64,000 bases of DNA. Source: Favolaschia claudopus. Lineage: Eukaryota; Basidiomycota; Agaricomycetes; Agaricales; Mycenaceae. This document shows, piece after piece, positions 22,655 through 31,702 of the stretch. The stretch lies in assembly GCA_037176885.1 (NCBI GenBank), contig JAWWNJ010000021.1:1674001-1738000 (forward strand), given 5' to 3'. A program made the translations under genes and the position numbers. The notes under the pieces are model-generated. The model was not told the origin of the DNA. It searched no databases and saw only the letters and a list, made by a program, of their open reading frames with translations. Positions within the stretch are counted from its first letter, which is position 1; each line of letters begins with the position of its first letter.

Positions 22655-23142
22655 CTGTAGTATTTCAGTCAATTCTCCTGGCTTGTGACGCGTGACACAT
22701 GGAAACGAAAAACGGGATTCTTAAATCGTCCAGACCGACCGTGACACGAAAAAAATATTCGTAAATCCCGAAAGGCCAGCAGGCAACTTCCTGAGCATTC
22801 CTAGAGAGATCCAGGCCATTTCAAAGCCAAATAAGTCCTGAGACCAAATTCTCTGAAATTGAAGAAAATCTCATTATTTGGGATGGTCTTCCCTGCAGAA
22901 ACGAGCTAATGGAAGTGTAGAGAAGGTGAAAGAGAACTCAGCGAGGCTTCAAGCACCAGATAAGGAGCAGGAACGCTGTCCGGGGAGAGAGAAACGGTAT
23001 GTGGACGAAAAATCGGTTTTTTGACAGTTTTTCGTCAAATTTGTGACATTTTGGACCGGTTCGTGACCTGTGACTGGACGAAAATTTTTGTAAAAAATCG
23101 AGTCTGTGACGCGTGACATATGAACTGACCGAAATACTACAG
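22655..23142. mobile_element. TIR element, 488 bp, TA-flanked
   Basis: The ends are CTGTAGTATTTCAGTCAATTC and, at the right end, the complement of CTGTAGTATTTCGGTCAGTTC, with GTGACGCGTGACA near both ends. TA flanks both ends (22653-22654 and 23143-23144), as in Tc1/mariner-type MITEs. No transposase is present. Confidence 0.7.
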
Positions 23143-23210
23143 TAGATTCGGATTCCTTGCTTGGACCAGCTCAGCAAATGTCAATATGGTGTTGTGGCCA
23201 GACTTATAAG

Positions 23211-25133
23211 GGTTTTCCGACCATTGCGCTGGGTAGCTGAAAGGGGAAAAACGAAAAAAAGAAATCGAAAGAGGAAAGAAAGGGAGAATTTCAGGAACCT
23301 TCCATAGAACTCGTTAACTCCCCGCATACTGACTGAACTAGATCCATTCCAAAGCTGAACACTCAGCCTTGAGTCCCCCTTGACTGAACCCAACGCGCTC
23401 GCAAAACTCAAGATTATTCATGAAAACTTGACAACAACTTGATAATTTATTCCGGTTGACTATTACAAAATTTAGGGGCAAATGAAGGGTGTGAGCAGGC
23501 TCGGAGTGCAAGAGAATACATATTCACTGCATGAGGCGAAGTCCCACCCGCCGGATGCAGCAAACTTGAAGTGCGAAGTAGACTGAAATGATTATGTATA
23601 TAAAAAAACTGGTAAACACACACCGCTACCGATACTTCCTTCAATCCACCGCATCCCCAGCGCCATCAAACGCCCTAGCTGAGAATTCTTTGGATTTTGA
23701 GGAGATTTCAGCAGCCCGCTAGCCCCATTCGCACCGAAGCCCACATAAAAAGAGACTCTGATGGTGACCGCATTGGGCATGAATGATCGAGAAGACGCTG
23801 CAGTTCTTGCATAGCCTATTAGGAGTGGGAGTAGAGAGGAAGGTCGAGTGGCTGGGAAATTGGAAGTATAGCAGGGCGCACAATGCGGGTGGAGGAAGAG
23901 AGAGAGTGCCGCTGTGCACATAATGCCACGTCACTGATGTGACATTATGTCCCCTTTTACAAAGTTCCCCGTTCTGCACGACTTTACTTGTCAATTTCAT
24001 CCGAAAAAAAGTGCCAACCTTGACATTATGCTCAACACTACAGGACAGTATCAAAAAATCACCGCTCAAGGCTTCATTTTGGATAAGAAAAGCATGCCGA
24101 AGTATGTGCCCGCTGGTGGCTGTGCATTATGTGCATTATGTGCACCCAGCTGATCCATCGGTAAACCTTGCCTGGTTTTCCGACCATTGCGCTGGGTAGC
24201 TGAAAGGGGAAAAACGAAAAAAAGAAATCGAAAGAGGAAAGAAAGGGAGAATTTCAGGAACCTTCCATAGAACTCGTTAACTCCCCGCATACTGACTGAA
24301 CTAGATCCATTCCAAAGCTGAACACTCAGCCTTGAGTCCCCTTGACTGAACCAACGCGCTCGCAAAAACTCAAGATTATTCATGAAAACTTGACAACAAC
24401 TTGATAATTTATTCCGGTTGACTATTACAAAATTTAGGGGCAAATGAAGGGTGTGAGCAGGCTCGGAGTGCAAGAGAATACATATTCACTGCATGAGGCG
24501 AAGTCCCACCCGCCGGATGCAGCAAACTTGAAGTGCGAAGTAGACTGAAATGATTATGTATATAAAAAAAACTGGTAAACACACCACCGCTACCGATACT
24601 TCCTTCAATCCACCGCATCCCCAGCGCCATCAAACGCCCTAGCTGAGAATTCTTTGGATTTTGAGGAGATTTCAGCAGCCCGCTAGCCCCATTCGCACCG
24701 AAGCCCACATAAAAGAGACTCTGATGGTGACCGCATTGGGGCATGAATGATCGAGAAGACGCTGCAGTTCTTGCATAGCCTATTAGGAGTGGGAGTAGAG
24801 AGGAAGGTCGAGTGGCTGGGAAATTGGAAGTATAGCAGGGCGCACAATGCGGGTGGAGGAAGAGAGAGAGTGCCGCTGTGCACATAATGCCACGTCACTG
24901 ATGTGACATTATGTCCCCTTTTACAAAGTTCCCGTTCTGCACGACTTTACTTGTCAATTTCATCCGAAAAAAAGTGCCAACCTTGACATTATGCTCAACA
25001 CTACAGGACAGTATCAAAAAATCACCGCTCAAGGCTTCATTTTGGATAAGAAAAGCATGCCGAAGTATGTGCCGCTGGTGGCTGTGCATTATGTGCATTA
25101 TGTGCACCCAGCTGATCCATCGGTAAACCTTGC
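23211..25133. repeat. Direct tandem duplication, 963-bp unit, two copies
   Basis: Copy 1 (23211-24173) and copy 2 (24174-25133) both begin GGTTTTCCGACCATTGCGCT and end GGTAAACCTTGCC. They differ only by scattered single-base indels. Each copy contains several CATTATG words, including a palindromic ACATAATG...CATTATGT near 23919-23950 and GTGCATTATGTGCATTATGT near its end. The small ORFs inside are disrupted between copies, so it looks non-coding. Confidence 0.93.
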
Positions 25134-25157
25134 CTTGATCCATATCAGTCCCGTGTG

Positions 25158-25795
25158 GGATAATTCCTGTCAGTTTGGACCCGGGTTTCTGCAACTCTTG
25201 CGCCAGGGTGCAGACCCTTGTCAGAAACCCTTCCATTTTTGGATGTGAGCTGCCGAGGCTGCGGCCAGCGTCGGCAACTACGTGCCCCTGGCATGGTTTT
25301 TTAGGTTGTTTTTCTTGTGAAATGTGACCAGAGTATTCAGAAGCCTTGTGTAAGGTGCGCTTTGGGTGATTCCCATCAACTGTCTCCGCTTCGGCATGGA
25401 GGACGTATGCATACCTGTGGATTGTGTTTTATGGGCTGAGAAAAACAATTAACATACTTGCTTCCAGTTGCATCACTTCATGCCGAAGGCTCGGCAACAG
25501 CGGCTTCCTGGCATCTGGATAAACTGGAATAAAACACGAACAGCCGGCAAAAAAACAACTTGTAGGGTGGACAGTAGGAGAAAATCAAGCATCCAGCAGG
25601 CTCAGCATATGTATACAACCGAGCCATTGCCGGCTCACCCAGTTAAATGGCGACCGCGGCCCGTTCAAAATTATGCCCATCCCATCAACAGCGCCGTAAG
25701 AGGGTTTCCGTTTAAGTTTGTGAGTGGTTTCTGCGGAATTTCCTTATTTGGGAGGGTTTCTGTCTGCACCCCCGGGTTTCCAAACTGAATTATCC
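25158..25795. mobile_element. MITE with 9-bp target duplication (MULE type)
   Basis: The ends are GGATAATTC and GAATTATCC, continuing as an imperfect inverted repeat (CAGTTTGGA..CCGGG..GGGTGCAGAC..AGAAACCC). A perfect 9-bp duplication, TCCCGTGTG, flanks it (25149-25157 and 25796-25804). Nine-base duplications are typical of Mutator-like elements. Internal sequence is non-coding. Confidence 0.85.
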
Positions 25796-25804
25796 TCCCG
25801 TGTG

Positions 25805-26159
25805 TTCCATTTTCCTCATCTGCCGGTGATTTTCTCATGTTCATGGGCACGTTCACGTCGGCATCCACCCCACCACCTTATCTGCCGACGATTTTCTCAC
25901 CTTCATGGGAATGCGCCTCCCCGACGGCACAACAAGCTGCCCACGTCAGCCCACGTCAGTACCCAGAGGACCCCGGATAGTACCCTCAGAGACTACGAAA
26001 ATGACCGGACGCTGAGAAACGCGATTTCTGCAGTCTCAGAAAGCGTGGGAACTTTTTTTTTCGTCCGGACAAAATGAATCACTTTGGCGATTTGTGGTAC
26101 CTGGATAAAAGGGGGACCGACGCAATCGTCCGAACTAGTATCAGGGGGGCAAGGGGATT
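25805..26159. other. No gene recognised
   Basis: This holds short ORFs only, a repeated CTGCCGRYGATTTTCTCA word (about 25819 and 25879), GCCCACGTCAGCCCACGTCAG near 25939, and a T-run at 26054-26062. Confidence 0.5.
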
Positions 26160-26650
26160 TCGCCGCACCAGTGCCGTTGCCGCATGCAGCGGCAGCTTCA
26201 GCGGCACTGTGCGGCAGCTCAACTTGCGGCACGAAGAAAACAACCCCGAAACCCATACTCAAACTTCTCCATAGTGGATACATGTATACTAGTTCACAAT
26301 ATCTGTAGTACCCCTGCGTAACAGGGACTGTTATCTTCTCTACCTCGGACTCTACAATCGTATATCCTATCTTCATGCAGCGGCATGCCGCGGCAGTCAT
26401 GCAGCAGCCAAATATGGACAAGCACTTTACTTGCCGCTGTTCGCCGCGTAATTGCGGCATTGCGGCATCTGTAGCGGTAGTTGTGCTGCATTTAGCGGCA
26501 GTCCTGCCTCATGCTGCGGCAGTTCTGCGCTCGTCAGCGGCAGTCGTCTAGCGTGCCGTAGCGGCAGTGTGACATGTCAGCGGCAGTCTTTAGCGGCAAT
26601 ATTGCTGTCCGTCGCGGCATTGGGCAGCAAATTCTACGGCAGCCTAATCC
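26160..26650. repeat. TGCCGC/GCGGCA motif cluster, inverted-repeat-like
   Basis: More than twenty GCGGCA or TGCCGC words occur in under 500 bp. Examples are GCCGCATGCAGCGGCAGC on the left and GCAGCGGCATGCCGCGGCAG on the right, where AGCGGCAGT recurs at irregular spacing (26470-26600). The words are arranged in both orientations and include a GCATGC core as in the elements at 1.3 and 10.6 kb. It ends at the 3' end of the zinc-finger gene. Confidence 0.6.
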
Positions 26651-26659
26651 TCGGCTAGA

Positions 26660-28095
26660 TTAGCCTCTGGATCATCCGCCTCCTCCTGAAGCCCCCGCCG
26701 CGTCAGTGCAGGGAGGCTCCGACCCAGCGACGAACAGTTCTGCTGTATGTTAGCGAAGTCAACTTGAACCAAACTTTATCAAGTCTCACCGTTATTCACT
26801 TCTACCTCCTCCGATTGATCTGCAGAAGAAAAATCTTCCTTGGTATCCTCAGGTTCTGCGAGTGATTGAATGGATGACAAGTATGAAGTGTGATAGCTTA
26901 CCAGAGACACTGGCAAATGCGTCACCAAAATAGCCGCTGTCTGTTGAGGACAATAGAACAGACTGAAAGGAAGGAGCTAGACTTGACCGTGATAAATTGA
27001 ACACACGTACACTCAAAGAAATCGGCCGCTTTTCGATATATTCGGTGAAATTGAATGGCTCGCGCGATTGGAACACAAGCGAGTGCGTGTATTTACTGTG
27101 AGTATGGTCCCCTGAATGGCTGAAACAGGCACCATCTCGGAAGAAGAACGTCGTGAGCTCGATTCGGGAAGATACCAAGCCCAAGTCTTCCCCGCACAAG
27201 CACTTTTTACGAAGTTGGCGTTCTAGATCAAACCCGCGAACAGCCGGCGCGGCGGTAATCTTAAAGGAGCAACACCGTGAGGTACATACGAGGGCGCCAA
27301 TGCAGCGACGCCTGAGTTCTTTACCCCTTTCCCATGAGATCGAGGAAGCGGATCCTCGTTGACCGGGCGAGCGAGCTTCACAGCTCCAGTTCACCGCCAA
27401 TTTCGTAGTATCAGCGACCTGTTGTGTAGTGAACAGCAACTGAAATCGTCCATTGGGCCAGCCATCCCAAACTTGAAGATGTGTAGTTGCATCAACCGCC
27501 GAGATGGTCGTTTTCGATGTCCGCTGAACCGCTTTGAAAATTGTTAATAGTTGAGTATGGACCAAGGAGTAGTCGAGAACGTACATGTACCGTGAGTCTG
27601 ACACAACGAACTTTCATTCGCCGGAACAATGTTTTGTGAGCCCGGATTTGAGGGAATAAGAGACGATGTTGAAGTTCTAGTCAGAGTGCGGCCAGTAAAT
27701 CCCAGTGAATTTTCCAACGACGTGCCCCGGAATTCGAGCTTCAAACATTTTATGGTCAACTCACTCATATCTACCGCGTCCACTTTCCAACTGCGTGTCC
27801 GGCCCTTGAAATCGTCGAACCGACAACCTATATTCTCGCCGCTATTCGGAACTGTGTCCTCGATGCAGATGATGCTTTGCTCAAGCGGCTCGATATCCAC
27901 CTCTACTCTCGGGAGGGACAGTTGGAGGTGATCGACATGACCAGTGTTCAAGCTCTCATCGGTCGTGTTCGCGATAGTACCCGGTGGGCTGTGATTGATC
28001 GTAGCGGGGCACTGGCGCGTGCGCAGTGGCTGGGGCAGGGCGAAGATGAATAGAATTTTCATTTCTTTGTTATAATTCATTCGAAAGTGTAACAA
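26660..28095 (-). CDS. WRKY-GCM1-type zinc-finger protein, transposon-associated
   Basis: This is a probable DNA-binding protein. Exon 1 (from about 28095 or the inner ATG at 28062, to about 27590) is polar and includes SWKVDAVDMSELTIKCLKLE. Exon 2 (about 27535-26950) has a Cys/His array: RRRCIGALVC, then CC, then LRKKCLCGEDLG and finally GACFSHSGDHTHSKYTH. This order, C..C/CC, CxC, HxxxxH-x-H, resembles WRKY-GCM1 (GCM/FLYWCH-like) fingers known from fungal and other transposon proteins. Acidic residues follow (EDTKEDFSSADQSEEVEVN) in a further exon, and the likely stop is near 26660. Introns of about 45-55 nt are plausible at 27536-27588 and near 26780. No transposase core was seen, so it may be an orphaned DNA-binding subunit or a domesticated relic. 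Function is inferred from the finger only. Confidence 0.45.
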
Positions 28096-28290
28096 ATAAT
28101 TTTCAACCTATCAATCAGCCATAGGTTGATTTACTGCTCGACACTATCCTGCTGAAATTAACCCAGCCATAGGTTGAAATTCATAGGTTGAGTACCAACC
28201 TACGGTTTAGGTTGATATCATATCAACCTAAAAGTCAGCATTGTATAGGTTGAAAGGTGATAGTCAACCTATCGTAGAACCTAATCTGCC
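28096..28290. promoter_or_regulatory. Cluster of CAACCTA/TAGGTTG sites with a perfect palindrome
   Basis: In under 200 bp at the 5' side of the zinc-finger gene, the word CAACCTA or TAGGTTG occurs about nine times in both orientations. A perfect 27-nt palindrome at 28206-28232 has arms TTTAGGTTGATAT and ATATCAACCTAAA. Such clustering suggests binding sites for one protein, or subterminal repeats of an element. The same TTTAGGTTG word is in the hairpin of every tandem-array unit. Confidence 0.6.
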
Positions 28291-28754
28291 TTCATAGTGG
28301 GGGTAATCTGCCAGCGTACTGGAGCAAAACTTTGAAAAATTGTGATTTAGTATCTTGCACGGCAATTTTGCGCTTTTGATTGTGGATCAGAAAAAGACTT
28401 GACCCTGAGTTAGGAGTACCTCCGATTCCCCTGAAATAAAAAATTTCACCCATAAACTATACCCCAGTTCCTGGTAAATCTCGAATCCTGAAGGGGTGTC
28501 AGGATATGAATCATACTTTTTTCCTTGCCTTGTCTAGCTTTTCCTTGAGCGTCGTAACTGCTACAACCATTCTGTTAACCAGCCACTCTCATCACTGCAA
28601 GTTTCCGCTCGGTCAGAGTCCATTTACTTGGAGGTGTGTGAATGTCCAGTCCTACTCACAAAAAGGGTTCTAACTCTATTCAACTCGGCAAGCAGACAGG
28701 TTGCGCATTGGTTTGAATGTGCGTACATCCCTTATTTTCTTCTGCTGTTTTATC
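28291..28754. other. No gene recognised
   Basis: AT-rich DNA without domains, repeats or clear inverted ends. Confidence 0.5.
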
Positions 28755-28965
28755 ATGCGAAATTCCTGTCAAAAACACTGTTTTATTTTTTTTCAGACCC
28801 GAAAAAAGTGAAACACCGTGGGGAAAAAATGGGTTCTCGACGCGACGACGCCAATCGCATTCTTTTGACCGGTTTCCTGGCCCAGAAAAAAGGAAATAAA
28901 TTGCAGAAAATTATTTGACTATGAAATGGTGGTGTTGGAGAAGTGATGGTGGGCACTGTATGACT
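28755..28965 (+). repeat. Dispersed repeat F, copy 1
   Basis: GCGAAATTCCTGTCAAAAAC through GAAGTGATGGTGGGCACTGT recurs at 44218-44412 at high identity. Copy 1 has an extra GACGACGCGAC-like stretch. The encoded peptide FLAQKKGNKLQKII is shared by both copies, but frames differ upstream, so coding is doubtful. Confidence 0.85.
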
Positions 28966-29542
28966 TCGGAGAAAGGTCCTGTTGCGGGTTAAGCTGCTCT
29001 GCCATTCGTTTGTTGAAGGTGAGCAGATCCGAGTTGAACGAGGGAGGTTTCACGTCGGGATAGTCCGCTTGGACGCAGGCTTTGGCGGCAGGGCGGGCGA
29101 GGTTGGAGTAGGAGGGAGAGAGGCTTGGAGAACGACGCTTCGCGCGCCGTAGAGGACGATGACGTGGCATCCGGTCCTGCTTCCGCCGCGTTGTCGCCAG
29201 AGCTCTTCGACTCCTTGACAATGACACGTAGACGACGAGGAACTTGTTCTTCTTGTTTTGATGATGGTGGTGGGGTGGATGGGTGTTGACACGTAAAATA
29301 GTCACGCACTTTATCGATTCTTTGTCTTTTGCTACCACCTCTTCACTAAGCGCTGCTACCCCGGAACTAGACTTTAACAGAGTGGCTTCGCGGCTGGTGC
29401 ACCGTGGCTAAAACTCCTTTCTGGTAGTCATTTTAGAACACCGAACCCCTCAGTCCTACAGCTCTGGAGCACGGCGGTCTTGCATTGGTACTTCATCGCA
29501 AACTCATCTCTTTGCAAAAAGTTCGGCCAAGTGTGTTCGTTT
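28966..29542. other. No gene recognised; left outer flank of the MULE
   Basis: A minus-strand frame, 29338 to 28919, is open over 139 codons and basic, but has no recognisable domain. It is not called as a gene. Confidence 0.4.
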
Positions 29543-29945
29543 TTATTGCTGTTTGCGGAAATGTTGAGACTACGTAACAAATCACCCTTTTTTGGTATGC
29601 GGCACCATATCCTTTGTTCTGAGCTCATTTCTGGACGGATCGCCATAAAAACATATGGAGAATGCGTCTTTTTGAAAGGCGAATCGAATGGTATAGATTT
29701 TGTAGTATAATACACAAATTTAGCGAACCCAATTTCCGCCAGCTTCCCCGAAGCATGAGAATTTTCTTGCCAACCAAGCGGCCGTTTTGGACGAAGTAAA
29801 AACACAAATCTACGCGTCTACGTCCTACCTACACACCCCGCAAGTTGTAGGGAAAACGGGACAGAATGACGCGCAACTGACGCGTCCAAGAATCCCCATC
29901 AAACTCAGTAACTCAGTGACGCGTCACGGTCGCGTATCTCTCTCT
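29543..29945 (+). repeat. Left long TIR of the MULE
   Basis: This matches 36905-37309 in reverse complement. It includes GACGCGCAACTGACGCGTCC and GTGACGCGTCACGGTCGCGT (inner end). The inner edge leads directly to the start codon of the transposase relic, so the TIR probably acts as promoter. Confidence 0.93.
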
Positions 29946-29976
29946 CTCTTTCCTCCATGCTCAAACACTCGACACG

Positions 29977-31168
29977 ATGGCCAAGGGCAAGCTCGTCTCC
30001 GAAGATCTGAGATGGGCTATAGTTCGAATGTACACAGCTGGTGTCACTGTTCCTTTCATTGCGTCCTATACTAGCATTAGCCGAGCTCAAATCTACCGCA
30101 TTGTCAATCTCTTTCACTCCTCTGGCAAAGTCCTTACAGCCACTGAACGAAGAAGAACAGGGCGCACAAGACACTTGACAACAACAGATGTTGCTGTACA
30201 TTGTTTCCTTGCTCTCTGTGACTCCCGACTGAGGCCTTTTCAGTTTTTGCAAGGCACCCTCGACCCACACTTGCGACCCGCTATCTCGATGAACTGCAAC
30301 TCGATCTCCAGGAGACATGTGGTCGGGTAGTGTCCCAGTCTACAATCTGGCGCGCTCTGAGACGTAGCGGGTACAGGATGAAGAAGGTGCGAGTTGCTCT
30401 TGTAAACTGTCCCACCTATTCTCATATTCTGACTTATAGCTCACACGTGTCGCCATCGAACGTAGCAAATACAAACGAGCCAGATTCAGGTACAAGATAG
30501 GTCTGAACTACCTTCCTCGCCAGCTTGTCTTCGTGGATGAAAGCTCATGCGACCGCCGCACGACGTATCGGGGGAGGGCGTGGGCGTTTCGAGGTCACCG
30601 CGCTGTTCGAAAGGGCCTTTTTTATTCGAGGGACCCGGTGAGCAATGTCTTTGGGACCATAATCTGATTTCAACCTGTCGCCAGCTGGTCTGTTTTGCCG
30701 GCCATCTCTTTGGATGGGATTCTATATGTCGACATCATCGAAGGCTCTTTCAACACGGAATCTTTCGCTGCCTTCATTGATGGCCTACTCAACCAGATGA
30801 ATCCTACCCCAACACGAATTCTGTCATCGTTATGGACAACTGCCGCATTCACAAAGCGCACTCATTCGGGACATGATTGAAGAGCGGTGCGTCTTTTTTT
30901 GTTCATTTACCCTTCTTGGAATGTGATCTCTTCCTGTTAGCGGGCATGCGCTGCCTCTACCCTCCCCCCGTATTCCCCGGACTACAATCCCATGGAGCCA
31001 GGATTTTCGAAGATGAAGGCTTATGTGCGTAGGCACGGGGACATCATGCGAGCAGCTACGCTGACAAACGACGAGAGAGCGGGGGTCATCACTTTACTAC
31101 ATAACGCTGTTTTTTCAATCACACCTGAGGACGCTCACGGATGGTTCGTACATTCAGGATACTTCTAA
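29977..31168 (+). pseudogene. Tc1/mariner (IS630)-like DDE transposase, decayed
   Basis: This is a cut-and-paste transposase relic. The N-terminal helix-turn-helix region runs MAKGKLVSEDLRWAIVRMYT to SISRAQIYRIVNLF. After a first intron or frameshift near 30200-30250 comes YLDELQLDLQETC with STIWRALRRSGYRMKK. A 53-nt intron leads to LTRVAIERSKYKRARFRYK. The catalytic blocks are FVDESSCDRRTTYRGRAWAF (first D), VIVMDNCRIHKAHS (second D) and YSPDYNPMEPGFSKMKAY (final E). The C-terminus, TPEDAHGWF, ends at TAA 31166-31168. Frameshifts lie near 30685, 30815, 30860 and 30965, so it is non-functional. Its ATG sits just inside the MULE TIR, the same position as the ATG of the AT-hook gene at the other end. 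Confidence 0.8.
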
Positions 31169-31397
31169 TGTACCTAATTCGAGTACAAGGCTGGTTTATA
31201 CATTGAACTGTTTCTAACGCATTGTGATCGGAGTACCAACGAGGATCAAGAAAAGAAATACAATGAGTCCATAGCGAAAACAGAAGAAAAGAATCAGCGA
31301 TCTTTACGTGCGTCAGCCAACCCCTGGGCCCATTCCTGCCTGCTCTGCATCTCCTGCTTTCGGATCTTGTCGCAGTCTTTGATAGCATATCGCATCA

Positions 31398-31460
31398 ACA
31401 GAAAACGCTATTGACCCAAGACTGTAGCGCATGCCGTAAGTCCGGTGATCTCCGCTGTCA
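31398..31460 (+). pseudogene. Fragment of the AT-hook gene 3' end, inverted copy
   Basis: CAGAAAACGCTATTGACCCA through GTGATCTCCGCTGTCA is identical to the complement of about 35242-35305, the region coding for TQDCSACRKSGDLRCH in the minus-strand companion gene. It shows that part of the right arm was copied inverted into the left arm. Confidence 0.85.
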
Positions 31461-31702
31461 TCGTTTCACCGACCTTGCGTTAAGTGTCAGAGGCAAAGTC
31501 GCCACCTACATGCCTAGACTGTCTATATCTTTGTGTCCATTGTACAATGTAGTGTCGAGAACATTGTTTTTGGTGATGAACCAACTACTCGGAAGATATC
31601 ATTGAGAACAATGACACGCCATGTCACATCACATGACTGTTACTTTGTTACTTTCTTCTTCCTCCCAGCATCAGTCTTCGACGCCAGACGCGCAAATTCA
31701 AG

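Noticed and set aside
23592..24885. Minus-strand frames of 109-158 codons in the 963-bp duplication
   Set aside because: Single-base indels between the two copies change their frames, and no domain is recognisable.
29625..29807. Identical 60-codon frames at both ends of the MULE (also at 37045-37227)
   Set aside because: They are identical because they lie in the inverted terminal repeats; no evidence of coding.
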